From contig CAYZXT010000009.1 in assembly GCA_964482515.1 (NCBI GenBank), positions 1-64,000 on the forward strand: 64,000 bases of DNA, in the 5' to 3' direction. Position 1 is the stretch's first letter, and each line of letters opens with the position of its first letter. The DNA is from CAYZXT01 sp964482515. Lineage in GTDB: Bacteria; Elusimicrobiota; Elusimicrobia; FEN-1173. Below the pieces are notes generated by a model. The model was given only the letters and a program-made list of their open reading frames with translations. It was not told where the DNA came from and made no database searches. Both the position numbers and the translations under genes were made by a program. Positions 34,262-41,826 of the stretch are shown here, in pieces.

Positions 34262-35233
34262 ATGCCACCCCCGTGGAAACCGATATTACTTGTCGGGCTA
34301 TGCCTGATATCCACCGGCGCGGCGCATCCCTGGTCCCGCGCCGGGCATGAAGCCTCCGCCCTCATCGCCGAAGGCCGCCTCGACCCCGCCACCCAAGCCA
34401 AAATCCGCGCGCTCCTCGGGCCCGGCGTCGGGCTGGACGACATCGCCCTCTGTTCCGACGCCATCAAGCGCCGCTCCGTGAACTGCGCCGGCGCCTTCTT
34501 CGTCAAGCGCGCGCCCCACACCAAGGCCTGGCATTACATCGACATCCCCATTTCCGACGAACCCGCCGCCGGCGGCCTGCAGCAGTATTGCCCCAACGAC
34601 GATTGCGTGACGGACCGCATCGCCGACCAAACCAAGGTCCTCAAAGACCCCGCCGCCCCGCGGCTGGAGAAGCAGGTCGCGCTCATGCACCTGGTCCATT
34701 TCGTGGGCGACCTGCACCAGCCGCTGCACTGCGCCGACGACAGGGACGCCGGCGGCAACGGCAAGAAGGTCTGGTTCATGGCGGGTCCCCGCGCCCGGAA
34801 GCCCGCCACCCTCCACCAGCTCTGGGACAACATGGTGGAGAAGGATTCCGTGCACGACAGGCTGGACGTCCGCGGCCTGGCCCGGTCCCTGGACGGCGCG
34901 ATCACGGAGGAGGAAGCCGCGGCCTGGGCCAGGGGCTCCACCCACCAATGGACGATCGAAAGCCACCGCATCGCCCGGAACACGATCTATCCGCAGTACG
35001 CGCGGGACAAGGGGAAGGATTTGGGCAAGGACTACCAGGACGCCATGCGCCCCATCGCCCATGAACAGGTTCAAAAGGCCGGCGTCCGGCTGGCGGTGCT
35101 GCTGGACAAGACCCTGGCCGGCGTCACGGTGGAAGACCTCACCCGCGAAGCCCCGAAGCGGAAGGCGACGCCCGTTCCCACCGGACAAAAACCGCCCAAA
35201 GGCGGCGGCCCCATCCCCCTGCCGGGAAGATAG
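34262..35233 (+). CDS. Secreted S1/P1-type nuclease
   Basis: 323 residues. Signal peptide to about residue 21, with the mature chain beginning near Trp-Ser (HPWSRAGHE), which matches the N-terminal Trp that binds zinc in S1/P1 nucleases. Zinc-binding residues are seen in GHE, in WHYIDIP, and in the cluster HFVGDLHQPLH with following D. A long Lys/Pro-rich tail ends the protein. It cleaves single-stranded DNA or RNA outside the cytoplasm, probably for scavenging phosphate or nucleotides. The neighbour is the DUF1016 gene; a link is not shown. Confidence 0.92.
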   Translation: MPPPWKPILLVGLCLISTGAAHPWSRAGHEASALIAEGRLDPATQAKIRALLGPGVGLDDIALCSDAIKRRSVNCAGAFFVKRAPHTKAWHYIDIPISDEPAAGGLQQYCPNDDCVTDRIADQTKVLKDPAAPRLEKQVALMHLVHFVGDLHQPLHCADDRDAGGNGKKVWFMAGPRARKPATLHQLWDNMVEKDSVHDRLDVRGLARSLDGAITEEEAAAWARGSTHQWTIESHRIARNTIYPQYARDKGKDLGKDYQDAMRPIAHEQVQKAGVRLAVLLDKTLAGVTVEDLTREAPKRKATPVPTGQKPPKGGGPIPLPGR

Positions 35234-35254
35234 GTTTTTGATGTCATTCCGGCG

Positions 35255-35290
35255 CCTTGCCGCTAGGCATGGTCCCTCTTTGTAAGAAGG
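35255..35290 (+). repeat. 36-bp repeat R2, copy 2
   Basis: Starts CCTTGCCGCTAGGCATGG and ends GTAAGAAGG. Termini are CCTT and AAGG, giving a 4-bp inverted end. Shares most positions with copies 3 and 4 read on the other strand. Confidence 0.7.
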
Positions 35291-35440
35291 GGGGTAGGGT
35301 GAGGGTGGGCATTTATCGTGGCACAGCCCGGCCAAATTTCCTAATATGGCGAAGTGGTTTTCAGACGGAAACAGCGAGGGCGTCTTGAGGGAATCATGGG
35401 GCGCGTGAGGTTTGTTTTGGGAAATGATTAGGAGGATTGT

Positions 35441-38227
35441 TTGCCTTTAAGTTGGAATGAGATTCGTCATCGAGCTATTGGATTTTCACGCGAATGGGCA
35501 ACGGCTGTGCGTGAAAGATCGGAATCCCAAACTTTTTGGAATGAATTTTTCCTGGTCTTTGGCTTCCCGCGGAAGAAAGTCGCCCTCTTTGAGGAACCAG
35601 TAAAGAAGTTGTCTGGGGAATATGGGTATATCGATCTCATCTGGCCGGGAACGTTGTTGGTTGAACATAAGAGTTTCGGTCAAGACTTAAGCAAGGCTGA
35701 GTCTCAAGCTTTCCGCTATGCCAGGAGTTTGAACCAAGAGGATTCTCCCCGCTACATCATCGTTTCGGATTTCGCCCGCATCTCTCTCCACGATTTGGAA
35801 GAGGACAAAAGTATTACCTTTCCACTGACTGACTTTCATAAACACATCCACGACTTCGCATTTATGTCCGGGTATCAGCAGCATACCTTTCAAGATCAAG
35901 ATCCTATCAATATCGAAGCCGTCGAAATCATGGGTAAACTCCATGATGTTCTTGGGGACGGTGGCTACAGCGGCCATAAACTGGAGCGGTTTCTAGTCCG
36001 CATTCTTTTTTGCCTCTTCGCAGAGGATACGGGTATTTTCGAACGTGAGGAATTTCACTTCTTTATACGGAACAGCACCTCCGAGGATGGCTCAGATTTA
36101 GGGAACCATCTTGCCCGACTGTTTGACGTCCTAAACACACCAAAAGAAAAACGCCAAAAGAACCTCGATGAATCCCTTGCAGATTTACCTTATGTAAATG
36201 GGGAACTGTTCGCGGAGAACCTTGGTTTCGCGGACTTCAATAGCGATATGCGCAATGCGCTTTTGGCCTGCACGCGGTTTGATTGGTCCAAGATATCTCC
36301 AGCCATCTTCGGCTCTCTATTCCAAGCGGTAATGGAACCGAAAGAGCGCCGCCAAATCGGAGCACACTATACCAGCGAGAGGGATATATTGAAAGTTGTT
36401 CGGAGTCTATTTCTTGATGATCTCCGCGTAGAATTTGAGGGTATCAAGAGATCCACTGGTCAAAGTCGTAAATCTGGATTGAAACGCTTCCATGAAAAAA
36501 TCTGCGCTTTACGTTTTCTTGATCCGGCCTGTGGTTGCGGTAATTTTCTTGTTATTACCTACCGTGAACTCCGTGAATTGGAATTGGAAACATTACGGGA
36601 GTTGCATCTTACAGGCACCGGTGAGGCAAAAGGATTCCAGCAGGAATTAACGCTTGAGGAAGTAAACAGACTATCACTTGTTGATGTGGACCAACTATAC
36701 GGCATTGAATTGAAGGAATGGCCCGTAAGAATCGCCGAAGTGGCTCTTTGGTTAATGGATCATCAAATGAACATCAAGGTTTCCGAGACCTTCGGCCAAT
36801 TGTATCAAAGGCTTCCTCTGAAGAAACGTCCCAACATCGTGCAAGGTAACGCTTTACGAATGGATTGGAAAGAAGTCATTCCCCCAGAGAAATGCAGTTA
36901 CATCCTTGGGAACCCGCCATTTGTGGGGGCCATGTATATGGAGCCAGAGCAACGGCACGATATGCTGCTTGCAGCGAATAATTTAAATGGTGTTGGTGTT
37001 TTGGATTATGTTTCGGCATGGTATTTTGTCGCTTCGGGCTATGTAACGGGGACAAAAATAAGAGTTGGTTTTGTTTCAACCAACTCGATTACACAAGGCG
37101 AGCAGGCGGGAATTTTATGGTCTGAACTGTTTAATCGGGGAGTGAAGATTCATTTTGCACATCGGCCATTCGCCTGGGATAGTGAGGCCAGAGGAAAGGC
37201 TCATGTTCACGTTGTGATAATAGGATTTGGTGTTTTCGACATCCCGGCAAAAATAATATTTGATTATGATGCTAATCCCGGGAAACCAATCTTGTCGCAG
37301 GTTCGTAATATTAATCCTTATTTAGTTGAGGGCATGGACATTTGCATTCGTAATCGAAGTGAGCCGATTTGTAATGTTCCCAAAATGGCTTGGGGAAGCC
37401 AGCCTCGGGATGGGGGAAATTTCCTGATGAGTTCCGAGGGAAAAAAGGATCTATTACGTAAGGAACCTGCTGCAATAAAATGGATTAGACCATTCATGGG
37501 GGCTGAAGAGTTTTTAAATGGCGTAGAACGATGGTGCCTTTGGTTGGTGGGTATTCAGCCGCAAGAACTTAACAGCCTTGTTGAAGTCAAAAATAGAGTT
37601 GAAGGTGTAAAGCAAATGCGTCTTTCTAGTAAAGCGGAAGCGACCCGAAAAAAAGCGAGCACACCAACATTATTTGCCCAAATTGCACAGCCAAACTCTG
37701 ATTATCTTCTGGTCCCATTGGTAAGTTCTGAACGCCGTTCAATTATTCCATTTGGCTTCATGTCCAAAGAGGTTATTGCCAGCAATCTTTGTTGCATAGT
37801 TTCGGATGCTACGCCATATCATTTCGGAATACTCTCATCGTCTATGCATATGGCCTGGGTTCGTCAGATTTGTGGTAGGCTCGAATCTCGTTACAGGTAT
37901 TCAAAGGATATCGTCTACAACAATTACCCTTGGCCGCAAAATCCGACGGACAAACAGAAAGTCGCGGTGGAAGAGGCGGCGCAAAACGTCTTGGACGTCC
38001 GAAAGGAATATTCAAAATCCACGTTGGCCGATCTTTACGATCCACTGTCCATGCCGCCGAAGCTTGTCAAGGCTCACGCGAACTTAGACCGGGTTGTTGA
38101 CCTTTGCTATCGCAAGGAATCGTTCACCAGCGAACGCCAGCGCGTGGAATATCTTTTCAATTTATATGAGCGATTGACCGAACCGTTGGTTGCTATGTCT
38201 AGTCGGAAAAAGCGAACCAAGACTTAG
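35441..38227 (+). CDS. MmeI-like type IIL restriction-modification enzyme
   Basis: 928 residues, the size of MmeI-like enzymes, which hold endonuclease, methyltransferase and specificity in one chain. The N-terminal nuclease shows YIDLIWPGTLLVEHKSFG, with a D...EXK motif; a helical spacer follows; then the N6-adenine methyltransferase with SAM site FLDPACGCGNFL (about residue 365) and NPPF (in ILGNPPFVGAMY); then the target-recognition region (about 600-780) and a C-terminal helical part. Start is TTG at 35441 with GGAGG 5 nt upstream. The gene is much richer in A+T than its neighbours, notably in the recognition half, a sign of transfer. It is the core of the accessory island. Confidence 0.9.
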   Translation: MPLSWNEIRHRAIGFSREWATAVRERSESQTFWNEFFLVFGFPRKKVALFEEPVKKLSGEYGYIDLIWPGTLLVEHKSFGQDLSKAESQAFRYARSLNQEDSPRYIIVSDFARISLHDLEEDKSITFPLTDFHKHIHDFAFMSGYQQHTFQDQDPINIEAVEIMGKLHDVLGDGGYSGHKLERFLVRILFCLFAEDTGIFEREEFHFFIRNSTSEDGSDLGNHLARLFDVLNTPKEKRQKNLDESLADLPYVNGELFAENLGFADFNSDMRNALLACTRFDWSKISPAIFGSLFQAVMEPKERRQIGAHYTSERDILKVVRSLFLDDLRVEFEGIKRSTGQSRKSGLKRFHEKICALRFLDPACGCGNFLVITYRELRELELETLRELHLTGTGEAKGFQQELTLEEVNRLSLVDVDQLYGIELKEWPVRIAEVALWLMDHQMNIKVSETFGQLYQRLPLKKRPNIVQGNALRMDWKEVIPPEKCSYILGNPPFVGAMYMEPEQRHDMLLAANNLNGVGVLDYVSAWYFVASGYVTGTKIRVGFVSTNSITQGEQAGILWSELFNRGVKIHFAHRPFAWDSEARGKAHVHVVIIGFGVFDIPAKIIFDYDANPGKPILSQVRNINPYLVEGMDICIRNRSEPICNVPKMAWGSQPRDGGNFLMSSEGKKDLLRKEPAAIKWIRPFMGAEEFLNGVERWCLWLVGIQPQELNSLVEVKNRVEGVKQMRLSSKAEATRKKASTPTLFAQIAQPNSDYLLVPLVSSERRSIIPFGFMSKEVIASNLCCIVSDATPYHFGILSSSMHMAWVRQICGRLESRYRYSKDIVYNNYPWPQNPTDKQKVAVEEAAQNVLDVRKEYSKSTLADLYDPLSMPPKLVKAHANLDRVVDLCYRKESFTSERQRVEYLFNLYERLTEPLVAMSSRKKRTKT

Positions 38228-38256
38228 ATCAAAAAGGTGTTTTTATGAAAAAGAAA

Positions 38257-38285
38257 CCGGTACCGGAGTTGACAGATTGACAATC
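38257..38285 (+). repeat. Dispersed repeat R1, copy 2
   Basis: CCGGAGTTGACA followed by 3 nt and TGACAATC. Same core as at 17973 and 39391. Lies after the restriction enzyme gene. Confidence 0.6.
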
Positions 38286-38326
38286 AGGTTCAGTACTAGA
38301 TTTGATTTGTTGAAGGAGCCCCCGCA

Positions 38327-38473
38327 ATGAAAACCAAAAAGCCCCTCTGCCAAGCCATCAACACGAAAGGGAAGAAGTGCATTGTCCCTGCCGTGCCCGG
38401 CAGCAAATTCTCACCTTCCTACAGACAGGTGCCACGGCTAGCGCCGACGGGTTTCCGACATAAGAAGAAATAA
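38327..38473 (+). CDS. Small Cys-containing protein, degenerate
   Basis: 48 residues, GAAGGAG 6 nt upstream of the ATG. The start CQAINTKGKKCIVPAVPGSKF resembles small zinc-binding proteins of pattern C-x9-C...G-S-K-x-C-x2-H (DUF5763-like). Here the expected second Cys and His are Ser and Tyr, because the tail is provided by repeat R2 copy 3, which reads SYRQVPRLAPTG. So the zinc site is broken. It may be a real small gene disrupted by the repeat, or a chance frame. Confidence 0.45.
   Translation: MKTKKPLCQAINTKGKKCIVPAVPGSKFSPSYRQVPRLAPTGFRHKKK
38414..38450 (-). repeat. 36-bp repeat R2, copy 3, inside a small frame
   Basis: On the plus strand: CCTTCCTACAGACAGG, then TGCCACGGCTAGCGCC. Near-identical to copy 4 (40059), with a few substitutions. 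Confidence 0.7.
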
Positions 38474-38619
38474 CTGTCCTTTTCTCCCGTTATTCCCAGC
38501 CCGTTTCCCTAAAACTTCAGATTAAATCCCGCTAAGCTCCAGATTCTTCCTCTATGATGAGGTGAGATATGGTTCTTGATGGTCGTTCACATATATGTTA
38601 ACCTTGAGGAGATGGCGGC

Positions 38620-39042
38620 GTGAGCACTCATTCTGAGAAGCGGAATTGCGTGCTTTATTCCGGCCGGTTCTATTCGGCCGAATGGTATTACAGGGAGGAC
38701 GGCGGGATGCCGGCTCTCGAATATTATCGGGAACTCCCTATCCATGATCGAGTGCGGCTATTACAGATCATTAAGCACCTGTGCGACGCTCCCTACGGGA
38801 CAATCCTTCCCGTGACGCTTTACAGGATCGAAGATCGGGAAAACAAGATTTACGCGTTTAAGCCGAGGGACGAGCGATTCTTCAGTTTTACGATGGAGGG
38901 CGCAAGGGTCATCGTTACGAACGCTTACCGCAAGCATTCACAACAGATGACCAAGGCGGATCTGGAGTCCTTGAAAACAGCTGTTCGCTATCGGAACGAT
39001 TATTTGAGGCGCCTGAAAGAGGGGACATATTATGAAGGCTAA
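38620..39042 (+). CDS. RelE/HigB-type toxin (Gp49-like)
   Basis: 140 residues from GTG at 38620 (AGGAG upstream). The RelE/HigB fold is suggested by AEWYYREDGGMPALEYYRELPIHDRVRLLQIIKHLC (N-terminal helix pair) and by IEDRENKIYAFKPRDERFFSFTMEGARVIVTNAYRKHSQQM (strand-rich core with the conserved basic residues and the C-terminal helix). It would cleave mRNA on ribosomes. The downstream HTH gene overlaps by 11 nt, the standard toxin-first HigBA order. Confidence 0.8.
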   Translation: MSTHSEKRNCVLYSGRFYSAEWYYREDGGMPALEYYRELPIHDRVRLLQIIKHLCDAPYGTILPVTLYRIEDRENKIYAFKPRDERFFSFTMEGARVIVTNAYRKHSQQMTKADLESLKTAVRYRNDYLRRLKEGTYYEG

Positions 39043-39382
39043 AAAGAAAATCAAAAAGGCAAAGAGCACCTTTGATCGGGAAATGGAAAACCCGGAATTC
39101 AGGAATCTTTTCGAGGAATCTTGGCCCGCCTTCCAAGTGGAAGTCCAGCTGCTGAAAGCCTTGGAAGGCAAGCAATGGTCCTATTCCGACCTCGCGAAGG
39201 TATTGCACACGCAGAAGAGCGCCATTTCGCGCGACCTGAAAGGCGGCGGCATTCGGTCTGCTTCCATCACGCGGATCGCGAAGATGGCGGAAGCCCTGGG
39301 AATGAGATTTATCCCGTTCTGCGTCTCCGAGAAGAAGGCGAGGGAAATTCTTCCCGCTATCAAGAAACTCCTGGCCGCGTAA
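39032..39382 (+). CDS. HTH antitoxin, HigA-like
   Basis: 116 residues. A Lys-rich N-terminus is followed by a helical region and a Cro/XRE helix-turn-helix (WSYSDLAKVLHTQKSAISRDLKGGGIRSASITRIAKMAEALG). It is expected to neutralise the toxin and to repress the operon. The C-terminal part (ILPAIKKLLAA) is helical. Adjoins repeat R1 copy 3. Confidence 0.85.
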   Translation: MKAKKKIKKAKSTFDREMENPEFRNLFEESWPAFQVEVQLLKALEGKQWSYSDLAKVLHTQKSAISRDLKGGGIRSASITRIAKMAEALGMRFIPFCVSEKKAREILPAIKKLLAA

Positions 39383-39390
39383 TAGGGATT

Positions 39391-39420
39391 CGTGCCGGAG
39401 TTGACACGTTGACAATCGAC
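39391..39420 (+). repeat. Dispersed repeat R1, copy 3
   Basis: Begins 9 nt after the antitoxin stop: GTGCCGGAGTTGACA, 3 nt, TGACAATC. Matches copies at 17973 and 38257. Confidence 0.6.
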
Positions 39421-39436
39421 CAGCCTATTCTTTAAG

Positions 39437-39442
39437 TACAAT
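39437..39442 (+). promoter_or_regulatory. -10 box TACAAT, leaderless
   Basis: TACAAT is 6 nt before the ATG at 39449. CTCC just upstream of the ATG is not a ribosome site on the plus strand. Confidence 0.5.
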
Positions 39443-39448
39443 ACCTCC

Positions 39449-40492
39449 ATGCCGAAAGAATCCATCCCCTCGGTCGCCCATCCCGCCTACGCCAAGCTCC
39501 GTTCCGCCGTCCACAAAACCCTCCTCCTCGGTCAGAAACAAATCGAACAAGCCAAAGTCCGTACCTACTACGAAACCGGAAAACACATCCAAGAACATAT
39601 CGCCCGCTACGGTTCGCGCTCCGAGCATTACGGCGCTCAAGTGGTGGAGAAGCTTTCGGTTGATTTGGGGATTAGCACCCGGGTCTTGCGGCAGTGTGTG
39701 CAGTTCGCCCGGAACTTCAAGATTGTGAACGCGCGTTCACAATCTTTGCCGGCCCAATTGCCTTGGACGCATTACCGTCAACTGATGACCATTCCGGATG
39801 AGGACGCGCGGATTTCCCTGATGAAAAGGGCCGAGAAGTCCGAATGGAGCGAACGCCAGCTGGCGGAGAAGATCCGCCTTGAGGTGCGAGAAGCAAAGTC
39901 CCCGTCAACCAACGGCGGGCATAGTTCAATGGTAGAAAAGAAGTATCCCAAGCTCATTCCCAAGCGCGGCGAGCTTTACACGTACCGCCTCATTGCGCCG
40001 GAAGCGGTTGATGGCGAAGCGGGTCTGTGGATTGATTTGGGTTTCCAGGTGCGGCGCACCTTTCCACAAACAGGTGCCATGGCTAGCGCCAAGGGCGGAC
40101 AGATCGTGGAATCCAAAAAGACGGGGGAAATCTATTCCGCGGTCCCGTCCAAGCGGACGGAGGCGGACTTGTTCACCTTCCAGGCGCCGGTGGAGCGGGT
40201 GGTGGACGGCGACACGCTGATCGTGAACGTCGACCTGGGGTTCGACACGGGCGTGCGGCAATACCTGCGGTTGCGCGGCATCAATTGCCCGGAGCTGGAC
40301 ACGCCGGAGGGCAAGCGGGCCAAGGCCTTCGTGGAAAAGGAATTGGGGAAAGCGCGGCGGATCATCCTGACGAGCTCCCGGTCCGACAAGTACGACCGCT
40401 ACCTGGCGGACGTGTTTATTGAGTCCACCAACGGCGAACGATATCTGAACCAGGCGCTGCTGGACGAAGGCCTCGCGGTCCGGATGGAATAG
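39449..40492 (+). CDS. DUF1016-thermonuclease fusion protein
   Basis: 347 residues. The N-terminal DUF1016 domain (about 10-150; QKQIEQAKVRTYYETGKHIQEHIA, FARNFKIVNARSQSLPAQLPWTHYRQLM) lacks the usual PDDEXK partner. In its place is a staphylococcal-nuclease-like domain at about 240-347: FQAPVERVVDGDTLIVNV, RLRGINCPELDTPEG, DKYDRYLADVF. The Asp of DGDT, the Arg of RLRGI and of YDR and the Glu of PEL are present; the second Asp is Asn (GIN). Repeat R2 copy 4 is inserted between the domains and adds T-F-P-Q-T-G-A-M-A-S-A-K in frame. A 28-bp palindrome covers codons 91-100. Confidence 0.85.
   Translation: MPKESIPSVAHPAYAKLRSAVHKTLLLGQKQIEQAKVRTYYETGKHIQEHIARYGSRSEHYGAQVVEKLSVDLGISTRVLRQCVQFARNFKIVNARSQSLPAQLPWTHYRQLMTIPDEDARISLMKRAEKSEWSERQLAEKIRLEVREAKSPSTNGGHSSMVEKKYPKLIPKRGELYTYRLIAPEAVDGEAGLWIDLGFQVRRTFPQTGAMASAKGGQIVESKKTGEIYSAVPSKRTEADLFTFQAPVERVVDGDTLIVNVDLGFDTGVRQYLRLRGINCPELDTPEGKRAKAFVEKELGKARRIILTSSRSDKYDRYLADVFIESTNGERYLNQALLDEGLAVRME
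39719..39746. repeat. Intragenic palindrome, DUF1016-thermonuclease gene
   Basis: AAGATTGTGAACGC and GCGTTCACAATCTT (14 bp each, perfect, no spacer). Encodes K-I-V-N-A-R-S-Q-S at the place homologous to the 33434 palindrome; both share ATTGTG...CACAAT outer arms. Confidence 0.9.
40059..40094 (-). repeat. 36-bp repeat R2, copy 4, in-frame in a CDS
   Basis: On the plus strand it runs CCTTTCCACAAACAGG to GCTAGCGCCAAGG. Its 36-bp length preserves the reading frame of the fusion gene. Confidence 0.75.
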
Positions 40493-40493
40493 C

Positions 40494-40553
40494 CCTCCCA
40501 ATCTTCATCCCTCCTTCAGTCGTTCTTCAGACTTAAAAAGTAATCTCTCCTCC
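40494..40553 (+). promoter_or_regulatory. Conserved ORF6N promoter region, copy 2
   Basis: CCTCCCAATCTTCATCC, TTCTTCAGA and TAATCT (40541-40546) align with the other ORF6N loci. An ATG at 40554 opens a four-codon frame (M-N-C-A-stop); the gene itself begins at 40637. Confidence 0.65.
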
Positions 40554-40588
40554 ATGAATTGTGCATGATGAATGGGAGGACTAGAGGT

Positions 40589-40605
40589 GGTCGCAAATTG
40601 CGACC
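40589..40605. repeat. Leader palindrome, same 17-mer as ORF6N gene 1
   Basis: GGTCGCAAATTGCGACC lies between the promoter and the ribosome site. It is identical to positions 18285-18301. An overlapping hairpin (GTGGTCG 40587, CGACCAC 40611) is possible. Confidence 0.8.
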
Positions 40606-40636
40606 GCCTTCGACCACTCAAATTCTTGGAGGTTTT

Positions 40637-41164
40637 ATGCGAGCTGTAATGAAAACCGAACACATTCAATCGATGATATTCCTGATTCGCGGGCGCAAGG
40701 TCATGTTGGACCGTGATTTGGCGGCGCTTTATGGCATTGCCACAAAGGTCCTTAAGCAGGCTGTTAAGCGGAATCATTTGCGATTCCCGGAGGATTTCAT
40801 GTTTGAACTGTCTGCGGAAGAGCAGTCAAATTGGAGGTCACAATTTGTGACCTCCAATTCTTCCCTGAATAAGGGACTCCGGTGGCGTTCAATGGCATTC
40901 ACTGAGTATGGTGTGGCCATGCTTTCCGGCGTTCTGAAAAGTGAAAGGGCCGTTCAGGTTAATATCGCCATCGTTCGGGCATTTATCGACATGCGGCGGA
41001 TGATTTCGGAAACACGAGGGTTGGCGGAGAAATTGGCGGAGCATGAGAAAAAGATCGGGGGACTGGCGAACGATGTCCGGCATATGTTCGACCTGCTACA
41101 GCCGTTGCTGGATGGACCCACTAAAAAACCCGGGAAGATCGGGTTCGGAATGCGACAGATTTAG
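40637..41164 (+). CDS. ORF6N-domain DNA-binding protein, intact
   Basis: 175 residues from the ATG at 40637, preceded by GGAGG (4 nt gap). The ORF6N domain (MIFLIRGRKVMLDRDLAALYGIATKVLKQAVKRNHLRFPEDFMFELSAEE...) and the C-terminal helices (AFTEYGVAMLSGVLKSERAVQVNIAIVRAFIDMRRM ... FDLLQPLLDGP) are complete, so it serves as the reference for the frameshifted and deleted copies. A 31-bp palindrome spans codons 65-75. It is convergent with the exonuclease gene, sharing 4 nt. Confidence 0.9.
   Translation: MRAVMKTEHIQSMIFLIRGRKVMLDRDLAALYGIATKVLKQAVKRNHLRFPEDFMFELSAEEQSNWRSQFVTSNSSLNKGLRWRSMAFTEYGVAMLSGVLKSERAVQVNIAIVRAFIDMRRMISETRGLAEKLAEHEKKIGGLANDVRHMFDLLQPLLDGPTKKPGKIGFGMRQI
40829..40859. repeat. 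Intragenic palindrome in ORF6N gene 2
   Basis: Arms AATTGGAGGTCACAA and TTGTGACCTCCAATT (15 bp, perfect) around T. Encodes W-R-S-Q-F-V-T-S-N at the place equal to that of gene 1. Confidence 0.9.
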
Positions 41165-41820
41165 CGGGCGATGAGGGCGTTGTACGCCCGGATGGCGGCG
41201 TAGGCGTCGTTGGCGGCGTAGAGGAGTTGCAGTTCGCTGAGGATCGGGAGCCCCCAGTTGGACGTGCCCTGCTTTTTGGATTTGAGGAAGCGTTGTTTGA
41301 AGAGCAGCGCGATGCCCACCTTGGAGCCCACGCCGCGGCCGAAGCCCTTTTCGGCGAAGAGCGTTTCGAGGTCCACCACGCCGTGGGGCTCGACGCGCAG
41401 TTTCTTGCGGATGCGCGACAGGTCGTCCCCCAGGCCGAAACCCACTTTTTTGAGGCTCTTAAAAGAGATGAGTTCGGCGGCGGCCTGGCGGCATTCCGGC
41501 TGGTTCAGCATGAACACGTAGCCGCGCGTGGCGGTGGCGAACTGGACGACGTGGGGGCCGGTGGAGACCTGTCCTTTATGGAAGGTGGGTTTGGATTCGG
41601 TGTCGAAGCCCACCACGCTTTCGGCCGCGAGCTCCTTGAACGCCCGCTGCGCGAGGGCCGGCGTGTTCACCGCGAGGATGTCCCCGCGGCGCAGGGCGTG
41701 GAACGGCGGAAGGGCCGCCATTTCCTCGCGCGTGGGCCAGTGGGCCGGGCGCTGGCGGTTCGGGACGCGCGGCGGCGCGGAGGGTTTGAACAGTTTTTTG
41801 AGCCAGCGGCGGATGACCAA
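41161..41820 (-). CDS. 3'-5' exonuclease (RNase D/WRN-like)
   Basis: 219 residues. DEDD-superfamily motifs: GFDTES (DxE, residue about 71) as ExoI, then a middle Asp region VGFGLGDDLSRI, then YAANDAYAAIRAY as ExoIII with Tyr-Asp, of the DEDDy subgroup. The basic N-terminus (KLFKPSAPPRVPNRQRP) may aid nucleic-acid contact. An accessory domain such as HRDC is absent. Adjacent DUF4412-like gene stops 7 nt away. Role could be RNA or DNA trimming; not assignable. Confidence 0.8.
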   Translation of the reverse strand: MVIRRWLKKLFKPSAPPRVPNRQRPAHWPTREEMAALPPFHALRRGDILAVNTPALAQRAFKELAAESVVGFDTESKPTFHKGQVSTGPHVVQFATATRGYVFMLNQPECRQAAAELISFKSLKKVGFGLGDDLSRIRKKLRVEPHGVVDLETLFAEKGFGRGVGSKVGIALLFKQRFLKSKKQGTSNWGLPILSELQLLYAANDAYAAIRAYNALIAR

Positions 41821-41826
41821 GGGGGA

